Assembly (NCBI RefSeq): GCF_019966545.1
Contig: NZ_JAIMIC010000008.1
Location: 124,001 to 188,000 of the forward strand
Length of the DNA stretch: 64,000 nt
Source: Heliomarina baculiformis
GTDB taxonomy: Bacteria; Pseudomonadota; Alphaproteobacteria; Rhodobacterales; Rhodobacteraceae
Direction of reading: 5' to 3'
Shown here: positions 33,462 to 43,846 of the stretch, one piece after another
How positions within the stretch are numbered: the stretch's first letter is position 1
Layout of the letters: every line of letters starts with the position of its first letter
Program-made: the position numbers and the translations under genes
Notes under the pieces: generated by a model
What the model saw: only the letters and a program-made list of their open reading frames with translations
The model's database searches: none
What the model was told of the DNA's origin: nothing

Positions 33462-34439
33462 ATGAAGCACGCGGAGAAAGTGACGTTTGGCGGGTCGGGG
33501 CTTAACCGCGCGGCGCATATCAGGATGGACGAGGAGGCTTTGGCGGCGGCGATGGCCCATCCCAAGGCGGCCTGCGTGCTGCTCTGGCGGGGCAAGCCGC
33601 TTATGCGGGGCGAAGGCGAGCTGGCGCTGGTGCCGATGAATCACCCGATCCTCAAGCAAGGGCTTGGCGGCGACATCGAAGCACCGGTCTTTCTGGGACT
33701 CGAAGAAAGCGGCGCGCCGGATTTTGCCTGCGATATCTCCAAATGGGAGCCAGAGGGGCAGGATACCGGCAGCCTTGGTATGTTCGCGGATCTTTCCATG
33801 CAGCATCATCCGGATTTCCCGGATGATTGCGTGTTCACGGAACTGCGCCGGGCCATGGTGCATATCACACCGCGCGATGCGGAACTGGCTGCGACGGCCA
33901 AGGCCATCGTGAACTGGCACGGGTCGCACCGGTTCTGTGCCCGCTGTGGTTCGCCAAGCGATGTGGCGCAGGCGGGCTGGCAGCGGATCTGCCCGAATTG
34001 CGGCACGCATCACTTCCCGCGTACCGATCCGGTTGCCATCATGCTGATTACGTATGGGAATTCGGTGCTGATGGGCCGGTCGCCCGGATGGCCTGAAGGC
34101 ATGTATTCGCTGCTGGCTGGTTTTGTCGAACCGGGCGAGACACTGGAGGCAGCGGTGCGGCGAGAGGTTTTTGAGGAAGCGGGGGTGAGCGTCGGGGAGG
34201 TCGGCTATCTGGCCAGCCAGCCCTGGCCGTTTCCAGCCTCGCTCATGTTTGGCTGCCATGGCGAGGCGCTGAGCCGCGAGATAACCATCGACCCGGTCGA
34301 GATCGAGGATGCGATCTGGGTCAGCCGGGAGGAAATGATGTCGGCTTTTGCCGGGGAACACCCGGTTCTGAAACCGGCCCGTAAGGGCGCTATCGCGCAT
34401 TTTCTTTTGGACAACTGGCTTGCAGATACGCTTGATTGA
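33462..34439 (+). CDS. nudC: NAD(+) diphosphatase / NAD-decapping Nudix hydrolase
   Basis: The 325-residue protein has the NudC zinc ribbon (Cys159, Cys162, Cys177, Cys180: CARCG and CPNCG), a Nudix box GFVEPGETLEAAVRREVFEE (220-239) and the NADH-specific SQPWPFP (252-258). It hydrolyses NAD(H) to NMN(H) and AMP and can remove NAD caps from RNA. I chose ATG 33462 (MKHAEKVTFGG). The 272-base gap upstream holds AT-rich promoter sequence shared with the divergent cpdB-like gene and nothing else I recognise. Confidence 0.93.
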   Translation: MKHAEKVTFGGSGLNRAAHIRMDEEALAAAMAHPKAACVLLWRGKPLMRGEGELALVPMNHPILKQGLGGDIEAPVFLGLEESGAPDFACDISKWEPEGQDTGSLGMFADLSMQHHPDFPDDCVFTELRRAMVHITPRDAELAATAKAIVNWHGSHRFCARCGSPSDVAQAGWQRICPNCGTHHFPRTDPVAIMLITYGNSVLMGRSPGWPEGMYSLLAGFVEPGETLEAAVRREVFEEAGVSVGEVGYLASQPWPFPASLMFGCHGEALSREITIDPVEIEDAIWVSREEMMSAFAGEHPVLKPARKGAIAHFLLDNWLADTLD

Positions 34440-34499
34440 TACAACTACCGTAGGGCGCAGCCTCGCCATTGGCGGCGTTCAGAAGAAATCGGAAACTAC

Positions 34500-34967
34500 A
34501 TGAAATTCTCAACCCAGGAAGATGTCGAAGCGCCGATCGAGGCCGTATACCTCATGTTGAGCGATTTCGAGAGGTTCGAGCGCGCCGCGATCCGGCGCGG
34601 TGCCGAAGTTCAGCGTACCAGCAAGGTGCATCCGCCCCATGTGGGCGCGGCATGGGACGTCAAGTTTTCCCTGCGGGGTAAGGCCCGCACGATCCGGATT
34701 GAACTGGTAAAGGCCGTCGCGCCCGAGGAGTTGCTATTCGACGCGACGTCGCAGGGGCTAGAGACGCAGATGTCCGTCGAGCTTGTCGCTCTGTCGCAGA
34801 AACGAACGCGGGTTTCGATCGATCTGGCCCTGACGCCGAAAACGATTTCGGCGCGGCTGCTGGTTCAGTCGCTCAAGCTGGCCAAGTCCAACCTGACCAA
34901 GCAATTCGAGGACCGGGTTGCGGAGTATGGCAGGTTCATCGAGGACCATCACAGCCGCACGGCGTGA
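34500..34967 (+). CDS. SRPBCC family protein
   Basis: The 155-residue protein begins MKFSTQEDVEAPIEAVYLMLSDFERFERAAIRRGA in pieces, the START/SRPBCC N-terminal strand and helix, with a long C-terminal helix (RLLVQSLKLAKSNLTKQFEDRVAEYGRFIE). Such proteins bind hydrophobic ligands in a cavity. No ligand can be named. It follows nudC after 60 bases. Confidence 0.78.
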   Translation: MKFSTQEDVEAPIEAVYLMLSDFERFERAAIRRGAEVQRTSKVHPPHVGAAWDVKFSLRGKARTIRIELVKAVAPEELLFDATSQGLETQMSVELVALSQKRTRVSIDLALTPKTISARLLVQSLKLAKSNLTKQFEDRVAEYGRFIEDHHSRTA

Positions 34968-34980
34968 TGGTTGATGTGCG

Positions 34981-35808
34981 TTAGGTTCGGTCTTCTGCGG
35001 CCGGGTACACCCCGAGAATTTTCAGACGCGAAGTGAAATAACCCAGCTCATCGAGCGCGCGTTTCACATGGGCGTCTTCGGGGTGGCCTTCGATATCCGC
35101 ATAGAACTGCGTCGCGGTGAATGAACCGTCCATGTAGCTTTCGAGCTTGGTCATGTTGACGCCGTTGGTCGCGAAACCGCCCATTGCCTTGTACAGCGCC
35201 GCCGGAATGTTGCGGACCTGAAAGATGAAGCTGGTGATCATCATGTCGCCGCGACGCGAAGAATCAGCCTTTGGAGACATGATCAGGAAGCGCGTCGTAT
35301 TGTCGTGATTGTCTTCGATATGGCGGGCAAGCACGTCGAGACCATAGATTTCACCCGCAAGTTCCGCGGCCAGCGCGGCGGTCGCCGGGTTGCCTGTCTC
35401 GGCCACTTGTTTGGCGGATCCTGCTGTATCAGCGCCGGTGATGCGGTGGATGCCATGTTCTTTCAGGAAACTTTTGCACTGGCCGAGAAGCACCGTGTGG
35501 CTCATCGCGTGGGTAACCTGATCGAGCGTGGTGCCTGGCACTGCCAGAAGGTTGATGTGCACGCGCACGAAGGCTTCGTCGATGATATGCAGACCCGATT
35601 CAGGCAGCAGCGTATGGATATCGGCGACCCGGCCATAAGTGGAGTTCTCGACCGGGAGCATCGCGAGATCGGCGGCACCGGATTTGACCGCGTCGATGGC
35701 ATCCTCGAAGGTCCGGCAGGGCATGGCCTCCATCTCAGGGCGCGCCTTGCGGCAGGCCTGATGGCTGTAGGCTCCGGGTTCTCCCTGGAAGGCTATGCGA
35801 TTGGTCAT
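34981..35808 (-). CDS. pheA: prephenate dehydratase
   Basis: The 275-residue protein has the dehydratase domain (RIAFQGEPGAYSHQAC, AMLPVENSTYGRVADIH, and the catalytic Thr in NTTRFLIM) and a C-terminal ACT domain (NIPAALYKAMGGFATNGVNMTKLESYMDG in pieces) for feedback by phenylalanine. It turns prephenate into phenylpyruvate. No chorismate mutase domain is fused. It is convergent with the SRPBCC gene (13 bases apart). Confidence 0.95.
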   Translation of the reverse strand: MTNRIAFQGEPGAYSHQACRKARPEMEAMPCRTFEDAIDAVKSGAADLAMLPVENSTYGRVADIHTLLPESGLHIIDEAFVRVHINLLAVPGTTLDQVTHAMSHTVLLGQCKSFLKEHGIHRITGADTAGSAKQVAETGNPATAALAAELAGEIYGLDVLARHIEDNHDNTTRFLIMSPKADSSRRGDMMITSFIFQVRNIPAALYKAMGGFATNGVNMTKLESYMDGSFTATQFYADIEGHPEDAHVKRALDELGYFTSRLKILGVYPAAEDRT

Positions 35809-35918
35809 GACGGGACTTTCTGGGTGGTGGGCGAATAGTCGCGGTGTCTATACCTTGCCTCCGGGAAGGGGAAGGCTTAGACAATCGTCCGAAACGGATC
35901 AAATGGACTCGCGATCAA

Positions 35919-36422
35919 ATGGACACGATGACCTCAACCAAAGTGGTTGCCTCTCTCTGTGGCGCCTTACTGGTGCTCCTGCTCGGCAAATGGGTAGCGG
36001 AAGAATTGTATCACGTCGGAGGTCATGGCGAGGCTGCCTATGTCATCGACACCGGCGCCAGCGATGAACCGGCCGAAGCTGAACCGGAAATCGATTTCAC
36101 CGAGGTCATGGCATCGGCAAGCGCTGACAAGGGCGCGAATGTTTTCAAGAAGTGTCAGGCCTGCCACAAGCTTGGCGCGGGCGAGAATGCAACCGGTCCG
36201 ACCCTGCATAACGTCGTTGGCCGCGATATCGCCGGCGTTGACGGATTCGGCTATTCCGGCGCGCTGACCGAGATCGAAGGCGTCTGGGATTACGATCACC
36301 TGAACCGCTTCCTCGAGAACCCCAAGGGCTATGCGCCGGGCACTGCGATGGGTTTCGCCGGTCTGAAGAAGGCCGAGGACCGCGCGAACGTGATCGCCTA
36401 TCTTGAAAGCGTTGGCGACTAA
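35919..36422 (+). CDS. membrane-anchored cytochrome c552
   Basis: The 167-residue protein has one N-terminal membrane helix (about 9-25), an Ala/Glu-rich linker, and a class I cytochrome c domain with CQACH (79-83) and the distal Met in GTAMGF. It resembles CycM/c552 of alphaproteobacteria, which carries electrons from the bc1 complex to terminal oxidases. I chose ATG 35919; ATG 35928 is possible. Divergent from pheA, with a strong terminator. Confidence 0.92.
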   Translation: MDTMTSTKVVASLCGALLVLLLGKWVAEELYHVGGHGEAAYVIDTGASDEPAEAEPEIDFTEVMASASADKGANVFKKCQACHKLGAGENATGPTLHNVVGRDIAGVDGFGYSGALTEIEGVWDYDHLNRFLENPKGYAPGTAMGFAGLKKAEDRANVIAYLESVGD

Positions 36423-36448
36423 CCGTCGAACCTTTCGGAAAATTCATG

Positions 36449-36478
36449 GGCCGCAGCGTGGTGCTGCGGCCTTTTTTG
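36449..36478 (+). terminator. intrinsic terminator of cytochrome c552
   Basis: GGCCGCAGC and GCTGCGGCC form a perfect 9-bp stem with a 5-base loop, followed by TTTTTTG. Confidence 0.92.
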
Positions 36479-36623
36479 CATTTTGATGCCGGATATTAGG
36501 ACGTGTGAGCGCTCTTCACGTTTTCCTTACATAATCTCAACTTGAATGTTGGCGCGCTGGCCAATTAGCCTACGTCAGCAAGCAGCAAGGCGGAGAGAAC
36601 ACCGCCAATGGAGGAAGTGCCCG

Positions 36624-38561
36624 ATGAGACAACCCGCCACCCGTTCGCAAAGCCGTGCCCTGGATCGCAGACCGGTCTTTCATGCCCTGACGGGATTGGT
36701 CGTTTGTTTCGCGACTGCGCTGGCACTGGCGGGGATGGCGCGCGGGCAAGAAGCCTCGGCTGAAGAAGGCGAGATGATCGTCTCGCACGGGTATTCCTTT
36801 TACGGCGATCTGAAATATCCGGCGGATTTCGAGCATTACGATTACGTAAACCCGGATGCGCCCAAGGGGGGTGAACTGTCCTATGCGGCGCTGGGCACGT
36901 TCGATTCGATGAACCCCTACACCGTCAAAGGCCGCCGGGGTGAGTTGAGCTGGATCATGTACGAGAGCCTGCTGGGCGATGGTCCGGCGGATGCCTATGG
37001 CGAGGCCTATGGGCTTTTGGCCGAGAGCCTCGAATACCCGGCCACCAAGGACTGGGTGATCTTTCACATGCGTCCTGAGGCCAAGTTTTCCGATGGCACG
37101 CCCGTCACGGCAGAAGACGTGATGTTCAGCCATAACCTTTTGTTGGAACAGGGGCTTCCGTCTTACGCGGCGGCGGTAAAAAAGCGCATCCCTCGGGTCG
37201 AGGTGCTCGATGAGCATACGATCAAGTTCTACTTTACCCCCGGTATTTCGCGCCGCAGCCTGATTGATCAGGTCGGGGGCGTGCCGGTCTGGTCGAAGAA
37301 ATGGTTCGAAGAGTCCGGCGCAAGGCTGGATGAATCGCGTATGGAGACCTCGCCCGGTTCGGGGCCCTACATGATCGACCGGATTGATGTGAACCGCCGC
37401 ATCGTCTACAAGCGGAACCCGGATTACTGGGGCAAAGATCTGGCGATCAACCAGGGCCGACACAACTTTGACAGCATCCGTGTCGAGTATTTCGGCGACG
37501 ACACTGCGTCTTTCGAGGCCTTCAAGGCGGGGGAATACACGTTCCGCGTAGAGGGAGATTCCAAGAAATGGGCAACCTCTTACAACTTTCCCAAGATTCA
37601 GGCGGGTCAGGTGGTGAAAGCGGAATTGCCGGATGGTACGCCGCCTACGCCGTCGGGGATCGTGTTCAACCTGCGTCGCGAGGTGATGCAGGACAAGAAC
37701 CTGCGCGAGGCCCTGTCTCTGGCCTTTAACTTTGAATGGACCAACGAAAGCCTGCAGTACAACCTTTTCGAACAGCGGGCCTCGTTCTCGCAGGATACGC
37801 CGTTGATGGCGACCGGTGCGCCGGAAGGGGCCGAGCTTGAATTCCTGAAATCGTTGGGAGACGTGGTGCCTGCCGAGATGCTGACGGAAGAGGCGCGGAT
37901 GCCGCATAGCTCGGATGGCTCACGCCTGACCGACCGTCGCAACCTGCGTCGGGCCATGAAGCTGCTGGACGAGGCCGGTTGGCCGGTGGGTAGCGACGGT
38001 GTACGCCGCAATGCCGATGGCAAGACGCTGAGCCTGACCCTGCTGTTCAACACGGCTGCCGAGGGCACGCTGGGGGCTATTCTTGAAAACTACGTCAACA
38101 ACGTCCAGGCGATGGGGATCGACATCACCCTCGAGAAGGTCGACCCGGCGCAATATACCTTGCGCGAACGCGAGTTTGATTACGACCTCGTCTTCGACTC
38201 GTACCGTCCTTTCCTTGGCACCGGCACTGGGCTGATGCAGATGTATGGCTCGAGCGAAGCGGCGTTTTCGGTTTTCAATCCGGCCGGTCTTGCCAGCCCG
38301 ATGGTGGACGCGATCATCGAGGCTTCGCTGATGGCGGAGAATGCCGAGGAAGAAGAGACCTCGCTGCGCGCGCTGGATCGGGCGCTGAGGTTCGAATTCT
38401 TCATGATCCCTGTCTGGTACAAGGCGGATTACTGGGTGTCCTATTACGATCAATATGGCTATCCCGAGCCTCTGCCGCCCTATGATCTGGGCTATCTCGA
38501 TTTCTGGTGGTACGACGCCGAGAAAGCCGAGGCACTGAAGACCGCCGGCGCATTGAGGTAA
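36624..38561 (+). CDS. yejA: peptide ABC transporter substrate-binding protein (YejA-like)
   Basis: The 645-residue protein has a signal peptide with a long basic n-region (hydrophobic core about residues 21-36, cleavage near ARGQ) and the family 5 binding fold: [34 protein letters not shown]-like segment, [12 protein letters not shown], and [15 protein letters not shown]. It is YejA/microcin C-type, first of yejABEF. A GAGGAAG ribosome binding site precedes ATG 36624. The inducer or substrate (oligopeptide, possibly microcin C-like) is not determined. Confidence 0.92.
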   Translation: MRQPATRSQSRALDRRPVFHALTGLVVCFATALALAGMARGQEASAEEGEMIVSHGYSFYGDLKYPADFEHYDYVNPDAPKGGELSYAALGTFDSMNPYTVKGRRGELSWIMYESLLGDGPADAYGEAYGLLAESLEYPATKDWVIFHMRPEAKFSDGTPVTAEDVMFSHNLLLEQGLPSYAAAVKKRIPRVEVLDEHTIKFYFTPGISRRSLIDQVGGVPVWSKKWFEESGARLDESRMETSPGSGPYMIDRIDVNRRIVYKRNPDYWGKDLAINQGRHNFDSIRVEYFGDDTASFEAFKAGEYTFRVEGDSKKWATSYNFPKIQAGQVVKAELPDGTPPTPSGIVFNLRREVMQDKNLREALSLAFNFEWTNESLQYNLFEQRASFSQDTPLMATGAPEGAELEFLKSLGDVVPAEMLTEEARMPHSSDGSRLTDRRNLRRAMKLLDEAGWPVGSDGVRRNADGKTLSLTLLFNTAAEGTLGAILENYVNNVQAMGIDITLEKVDPAQYTLREREFDYDLVFDSYRPFLGTGTGLMQMYGSSEAAFSVFNPAGLASPMVDAIIEASLMAENAEEEETSLRALDRALRFEFFMIPVWYKADYWVSYYDQYGYPEPLPPYDLGYLDFWWYDAEKAEALKTAGALR

Positions 38562-38568
38562 TCGCCAG

Positions 38569-39666
38569 ATGGGCGCCTATATACTGCGGCGATTGCTGCT
38601 TATCATTCCGACCCTTCTGGGCGTTCTGATCATCAACTTCGTCCTTGTCCAGTTTGTCCCCGGTGGCCCGATCGAACAGGCCATCGCGCGGGCGCAGGGG
38701 CAGGGCGACACGTTCGGATCGTTCGCTGGCGGTCAGGGTGATGCCGGTATGGGCGGGTCCGGCGGCGGGGACCCGCAATCCGAGGAATATATCGGAGCGC
38801 GGGGGCTTCCGCCCGAGTTCATCGAAAAGCTTGAAAAGGAATACGGGTTCGACAAGCCGCCGCTGGAACGGTTCGGGCTGATGCTATGGAACTATGCACG
38901 TTTTGACTTCGGCGAGAGCTATTTCCGCTCGGCAAGCGTGATCGACCTGATCCTTGAAAAGATGCCTGTGTCCATCTCGCTCGGGCTCTGGTCGACGCTG
39001 ATTGCCTATATCGTGTCGATCCCCCTTGGCATCCGCAAAGCGGTGCGCGAGGGGTCGCTGTTCGACACATGGACCAGTGCGGCGATTATCGTGGCCTATG
39101 CGATCCCGGCCTTTCTTTTCGCGATCCTGCTGCTGGTGCTCTTTGCGGGAGGGTCCTACTGGCAGATCTTCCCGCTGCGCGGGCTGACCTCGGACAACTT
39201 TGACCAGCTGACCACGGTGGGTAAGATACTGGACTATTTCTGGCATATCGCGCTGCCGACGATCGCGCTCACGATTTCGTCTTTTGCGACGCTGACCCTG
39301 CTCACCAAGAACAGTTTTCTCGATGAGATCAAGAAGCAGTACGTCATCACCGCGCGGGCCAAGGGCCTGTCGGAAAAGCGCGTGCTTTACGGGCATGTGT
39401 TCCGCAACGCCATGCTGATCGTGATCGCCGGGTTCCCGGCCGTATTTATCGGCGTGTTCTTTGGGTCGTCGATCATTATCGAGACGATCTTTTCGCTCGA
39501 CGGTCTGGGGCGGCTAGGGTTCGAGGCTGCTGTAGCGCGGGATTATCCCATCGTGTTCGGCACCTTGTTCATCTTTGGCCTGATGGGCCTTCTGGTGAAT
39601 ATCCTGTCGGACCTGATGTATGTCTTTGTCGATCCGCGGATCGATTTCGAAAAGAGGGAAGGCTGA
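38569..39666 (+). CDS. yejB: peptide ABC transporter permease YejB
   Basis: The 365-residue permease begins [37 protein letters not shown] in pieces and has the GPIEQ and [26 protein letters not shown] features of YejB, with the EAA loop ([22 protein letters not shown]). It starts 7 bases after yejA and shares its last base with the yejE start. Confidence 0.94.
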   Translation: MGAYILRRLLLIIPTLLGVLIINFVLVQFVPGGPIEQAIARAQGQGDTFGSFAGGQGDAGMGGSGGGDPQSEEYIGARGLPPEFIEKLEKEYGFDKPPLERFGLMLWNYARFDFGESYFRSASVIDLILEKMPVSISLGLWSTLIAYIVSIPLGIRKAVREGSLFDTWTSAAIIVAYAIPAFLFAILLLVLFAGGSYWQIFPLRGLTSDNFDQLTTVGKILDYFWHIALPTIALTISSFATLTLLTKNSFLDEIKKQYVITARAKGLSEKRVLYGHVFRNAMLIVIAGFPAVFIGVFFGSSIIIETIFSLDGLGRLGFEAAVARDYPIVFGTLFIFGLMGLLVNILSDLMYVFVDPRIDFEKREG

Positions 39667-40772
39667 TGGCTCTGTCCCCCCTCAACCAGCGGCGCTGGCG
39701 CAATTTCAAACGCAATCGTCGCGCGTTCTTTTCGCTCTGGATATTTGCGGTACTCTTTGGGCTAAGCCTGTTTGCCGAGTTCATTGCCTATGACAAGCCG
39801 ATCTTGGTTCGCTATCAGGGCCAGTTCTATACGCCGATCTGGAACTTCTACCCGGAAACGGCGTTTGGCGGTGATTTCCAGACCGAGGCGGTCTATCGCG
39901 ATCCCGAGGTGGAATGCCTGATTCAGACCGGCGGGAATATCGATTGTTTCGATGACCCCGAGGCTCTGATCGTCGATGCGCAGGACGGGGTGATCGACGG
40001 TGAAGAGATCCAGAAAGGTTGGACGATCTGGCCGCTGATCCCATACTCCTATGATACGCCGGTGGACCGGCCCGGTGCAGCGCCGCTGCCGCCGAACGGG
40101 CAGAACCTGCTTGGCACCGACGATACCAAGCGCGATGTGCTGGCGCGGGTGATACACGGCTTCCGCCTTTCGGTGGCCTTTACCCTGATCGTGACGGTTC
40201 TATCGAGCCTGATCGGTATTGCCGCCGGGGCGGTTCAGGGCTTTTTCGGTGGGCTGACCGACCTGCTGTTCCAGCGTTTCATCGAGGTTTGGAGCGCGAC
40301 TCCGCAGCTTTACGTCATCATCATCATGTTCGCGATACTGGGACGAAAGGTCTGGTTGCTGATCCTGCTGATGGTACTGTTCGGATGGATGGCGCTGGTG
40401 GGCGTGGTCAGGGCCGAGTTCCTGCGGGCGCGGAACCTTGAATACGTGCGCGCGGCCAAGGCGCTGGGCGTGGGCAACATGACGATCATGTTCCGCCACA
40501 TGCTGCCTAATGCGATGGTCGCCACGCTGACCATGCTGCCGTTCATCGTGACCGGCACCATCGGCGCGCTGGCCAGTCTCGACTTTCTCGGCTTTGGTCT
40601 GCCGTCTTCGGCGCCGTCGCTGGGTGAGTTGACGCTTCAGGCAAAACAGAACTTGCAGGCACCGTGGCTGGCCTTTACCGCCTTCTTCACCTTTGCGCTG
40701 ATGCTGTCGCTTCTGGTGTTTATTTTCGAAGGGGTGCGTGACGCGTTCGACCCCAGAAAGACCTTTTCATGA
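39666..40772 (+). CDS. yejE: peptide ABC transporter permease YejE
   Basis: The 368-residue permease begins [27 protein letters not shown] in pieces and carries YDTPVDRPGAAPLPPNGQNLLGTDD, typical of YejE, and the EAA loop (RAAKALGVGNMTIMFRHMLPNAM). It overlaps yejB by one base (TGATG) and yejF by four (ATGA), so all three are translationally coupled. Confidence 0.94.
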   Translation: MALSPLNQRRWRNFKRNRRAFFSLWIFAVLFGLSLFAEFIAYDKPILVRYQGQFYTPIWNFYPETAFGGDFQTEAVYRDPEVECLIQTGGNIDCFDDPEALIVDAQDGVIDGEEIQKGWTIWPLIPYSYDTPVDRPGAAPLPPNGQNLLGTDDTKRDVLARVIHGFRLSVAFTLIVTVLSSLIGIAAGAVQGFFGGLTDLLFQRFIEVWSATPQLYVIIIMFAILGRKVWLLILLMVLFGWMALVGVVRAEFLRARNLEYVRAAKALGVGNMTIMFRHMLPNAMVATLTMLPFIVTGTIGALASLDFLGFGLPSSAPSLGELTLQAKQNLQAPWLAFTAFFTFALMLSLLVFIFEGVRDAFDPRKTFS

Positions 40773-42346
40773 GCCTGCTGGACGTTCGCGATCTGAAGGT
40801 GTCGTTCCGGCAGGACGGCAAGGTTACGCAGGCGGTCAAGGGCGTGTCCTTTACCGTCGACCGGGGAGAGACTGTTGCGCTGGTCGGTGAATCCGGCTCG
40901 GGCAAATCGGTGACAGCCCTCTCCACGGTGTCGTTGCTTGGTGACAGTGCCGAGGTTGAAGGCTCGGTCACTTACGAAAACCAGCAGATGATCGGCGCGT
41001 CGAAGGATTTGCTGCATAAGGTCCGGGGCAATGACATCAGCTTTATCTTTCAGGAGCCGATGACCTCGCTGAACCCGCTGCACACCATCGAAAAGCAGAT
41101 GGGAGAATCGCTGGCCCTGCACCAAGGGCTGAGCGGGAGCGCGGCGCGAACGCGGATACTCGAACTGCTGAATCGTGTCGGAATCCGAAACGCGGAATCG
41201 CGGCTGGGAGCCTATCCGCACCAGCTTTCGGGCGGTCAGCGCCAGCGTGTGATGATCGCGATGGCGCTTGCGAACAAGCCGGCCGTGCTGATCGCGGATG
41301 AACCGACCACGGCGCTGGACGTGACGATTCAGGCGCAGATCCTCGAACTTCTGGCCGAGCTGAAGGCGGATGAGGATATGGGTCTGCTGTTCATCACCCA
41401 CGATCTGGGCATTGTGCGCCGGATCGCGGATCGCGTCTGCGTCATGAAGGATGGCGAAATCGTGGAAACCGGCCCGACGAAGGAAATCTTCGAGAACCCG
41501 CAGCACCCCTATACGAAAAAGCTGCTCGCGGCAGAGCCGACGGGCGAGCCCGAGCCGGTTGCGACGGATGCAAAGGTGATCGCGGAAACCGAAAAGCTGA
41601 AAGTCTGGTTCCCGATCCAGCAAGGGTTGCTGAAGCGCACGACCGGCTACGTCAAGGCGGTGAACGAGGCAACCCTGCGGGTGCGGGCCGGGGAAACGGT
41701 TGGCATCGTCGGGGAATCCGGATCGGGCAAGACCACGCTTGCCCTCGCCATCATGCGGCTGATCGCATCGGAAGGGCGGATTGCCTTTGTCGGGGAAGAC
41801 GTGCGCAAATGGTCGACGCGCCAGCTGCGGCGCCTGCGTGCTGAAATGCAGATCGTGTTTCAGGACCCTTACGGCAGCCTCAGTCCCCGGATGACCTGTT
41901 TCCAGATCATCTCCGAGGGGTTGAACGTGCATAAGGTGGACGCCAGCCGAGATCAGCGGGAACTGGTTGCCGAGGTCATGCGCGAAACCGGGCTGGACCC
42001 GCAGACGATGGATCGCTACCCGCATGAATTCTCGGGCGGGCAGCGCCAGCGTATCGCGATTGCCCGGGCGATGGTCCTGCGGCCGAAACTGCTGGTTCTG
42101 GATGAGCCGACCAGCGCGCTGGACATGACCGTGCAGGTTCAGATCGTGGAACTGCTGCGCAAATTGCAGCAAAAATACGGGCTGGCCTATCTGTTCATTT
42201 CGCATGACCTGAAGGTGGTTCGGGCCATGTCACATCAGGTGATTGTGATGAACCAAGGCGACGTGGTCGAGCAGGGACCGGCGGCAGAAGTGTTTGATCG
42301 CCCGAAGGAAGAATACACCAAGACGCTGGTTGCCGCGACCCACTGA
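40769..42346 (+). CDS. yejF: peptide ABC transporter ATPase YejF (double)
   Basis: The 525-residue protein contains two fused ABC ATPase domains, each complete: Walker A GESGSGKS and GESGSGKT, signatures LSGGQRQR and FSGGQRQR, Walker B VLIADEP and LLVLDEP, and both H-loops (ITHD, ISHD). It energises YejBE. It ends the operon; two palindromes at 42376-42422 follow. Confidence 0.95.
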   Translation: MSLLDVRDLKVSFRQDGKVTQAVKGVSFTVDRGETVALVGESGSGKSVTALSTVSLLGDSAEVEGSVTYENQQMIGASKDLLHKVRGNDISFIFQEPMTSLNPLHTIEKQMGESLALHQGLSGSAARTRILELLNRVGIRNAESRLGAYPHQLSGGQRQRVMIAMALANKPAVLIADEPTTALDVTIQAQILELLAELKADEDMGLLFITHDLGIVRRIADRVCVMKDGEIVETGPTKEIFENPQHPYTKKLLAAEPTGEPEPVATDAKVIAETEKLKVWFPIQQGLLKRTTGYVKAVNEATLRVRAGETVGIVGESGSGKTTLALAIMRLIASEGRIAFVGEDVRKWSTRQLRRLRAEMQIVFQDPYGSLSPRMTCFQIISEGLNVHKVDASRDQRELVAEVMRETGLDPQTMDRYPHEFSGGQRQRIAIARAMVLRPKLLVLDEPTSALDMTVQVQIVELLRKLQQKYGLAYLFISHDLKVVRAMSHQVIVMNQGDVVEQGPAAEVFDRPKEEYTKTLVAATH

Positions 42347-42375
42347 TCGGGCGCGGCAAGGTCGGCCAAGGGCGA

Positions 42376-42422
42376 CAAGAATTTTGCAGTAAAATTCTTG
42401 GGAAAACTTTTGCAAAAGTTTT
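42376..42422. terminator. double palindrome between yejF and hemN
   Basis: CAAGAATTTT-GCAGT-AAAATTCTTG (42376-42400) is followed directly by AAAACTTTTGCAAAAGTTTT (42403-42422), a perfect 20-base palindrome. Both sit in an 82-base convergent gap and offer A/T-rich tracts on both strands, so they may act as bidirectional terminators. From memory, this pair is repeated in other Rhodobacteraceae genomes. Confidence 0.6.
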
Positions 42423-42428
42423 GGTCGC

Positions 42429-43784
42429 TCAGATCGCGGAGCTGTGGCCGTGGACGCTCATGTCGTAAAGGTCGAACTGTCGCGCGATCATGCGGGTTAG
42501 CGGGCGCATGTCCTTTGGGATGCTGAGGCCCTTGTCGTCCACCTTAAGCCCATTTTCGAACCTCTCGTTCGCCCGATCTAGGAGGCGACGGACGTGGTTC
42601 CGTCCGACGCCGAAATCGCGAACCAGCTCGTCGGTTGCGATATGAAAATCACACATGATCATTTCGATCATCCGGGCATGAAGGCGGTCTTCGCTGCTGA
42701 GGCTGTGGCCGCGCGTGGTGGCGAAGCTGCCGGACCGGATGCTTCCCACATAGGCCGAGGTGGCCGGAGCATTCTGGGCATAGCCCTGAGGCAGTCTCGA
42801 GATCGACGAGGCGCCCAGTCCGATCAGGGCATCAGACTGATCGTCGGTATACCCTTGGAAATTGCGCCGGAGCCTGCCGGCCTTTTGCGCCTTGGCAAGC
42901 CCGTCTTCGGGGCGGGCGAAGTGGTCTATGCCGATGGCCTCGTACCCGTCCCATGTCAGCAATTCATGCGCCGTATCGAACAGCGCGAGCCTTTCTTGGG
43001 GAGAGGGGAGCGTATCCGAGGGGATCATCGACTGACGCCGGGCCATCCAGGGCACATGCGCGTAGCCATAGAGAGCAATCCGGTCGGGGTTGAGTGACAA
43101 CAGTTTCTGGACGCTTTGTGTCATCTTTTCCCGCGACTGCCCGGGCAGGCCGAAAAGGATATCCGTGTTGAGGCTTTCGATGCCCTTGTCACGAATCATA
43201 TCCGCCGCACGCTGCGTGATTTCAAAGCTTTGCTGGCGGCCGATCACTTTCTGGATCTCGGGGTCAAAGTCCTGAACGCCGATCGAGGCGCGGGTCATGC
43301 CCATTTCGGCGAGTGCGTCGACACGTTCCGCGTCGAGCTCGTTCGGGTCGATTTCGACGGAAAATTCAGCGTCCCCGGCAAGCGGTGCCACCGAGAAGAT
43401 CGATTCCGCAAGATCGCGGATCATGTCCCCGCTTAGCAAGGTGGGTGTACCGCCGCCCCAGTGCAGCCTCGATAGGTGGATACCCTTGGGCAAGGTTGCG
43501 GCAAGCAACTGAAGTTCCTGCTTCAGCGTCTCAAGGTAACTGACGACGGGCGCCTGTTTCTGGGTGCCTTGTGTCCGGCAGGCGCAAAACCAGCATAGCC
43601 GACGGCAAAACGGGATATGCACATAGAGTGAAATTTCACGCCCGGGGGTAAGACCAGCGATCCAGTCGCCAAAATCACCGGGACCGGTGGCGTCGCCAAA
43701 GTGGGGCGCCGTGGGATAGCTTGTGTAGCGAGGCACGCGAGCGTCAAATAGCCCCATGCGGGAAAATCGGGTTTGAGTCAGCAT
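42429..43784 (-). CDS. hemN: oxygen-independent coproporphyrinogen III oxidase
   Basis: The 451-residue radical SAM enzyme has PRYTSYPTAPHF, YVHIPFCRRLCWFCAC (the CX3CX2C cluster plus the extra Cys of HemN), HWGGGTPTLLS, and EIDPNELD. It makes protoporphyrinogen without oxygen, complementing HemF at the far end of this window. I chose ATG 43784. The FNR box at 43820-43833 is centred 42.5 bases upstream of that ATG, so FnrL activation would start transcription almost at the start codon. Confidence 0.95.
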   Translation of the reverse strand: MLTQTRFSRMGLFDARVPRYTSYPTAPHFGDATGPGDFGDWIAGLTPGREISLYVHIPFCRRLCWFCACRTQGTQKQAPVVSYLETLKQELQLLAATLPKGIHLSRLHWGGGTPTLLSGDMIRDLAESIFSVAPLAGDAEFSVEIDPNELDAERVDALAEMGMTRASIGVQDFDPEIQKVIGRQQSFEITQRAADMIRDKGIESLNTDILFGLPGQSREKMTQSVQKLLSLNPDRIALYGYAHVPWMARRQSMIPSDTLPSPQERLALFDTAHELLTWDGYEAIGIDHFARPEDGLAKAQKAGRLRRNFQGYTDDQSDALIGLGASSISRLPQGYAQNAPATSAYVGSIRSGSFATTRGHSLSSEDRLHARMIEMIMCDFHIATDELVRDFGVGRNHVRRLLDRANERFENGLKVDDKGLSIPKDMRPLTRMIARQFDLYDMSVHGHSSAI

Positions 43785-43819
43785 GTGCAATCGATATTCG
43801 ATGTGTTAGATTCGTCTCA

Positions 43820-43833
43820 TTGATCCAGATCAA
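43820..43833. promoter_or_regulatory. FNR box between hemN and fnrL
   Basis: TTGATCCAGATCAA is a perfect match to the FNR consensus TTGAT-N4-ATCAA. It is centred 42.5 bases from the hemN ATG on one side and about 20 bases from the fnrL ATG on the other. The geometry suggests activation of hemN and repression of fnrL. Confidence 0.9.
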
Positions 43834-43846
43834 TCGGCTCGGCCTG

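Noticed and set aside
36624-42346. yejABEF as a dedicated microcin C uptake system
   Set aside because: The genes are clearly Yej type, but microcin C import is only a known incidental use of this transporter; no microcin genes are present, so only peptide import is claimed.
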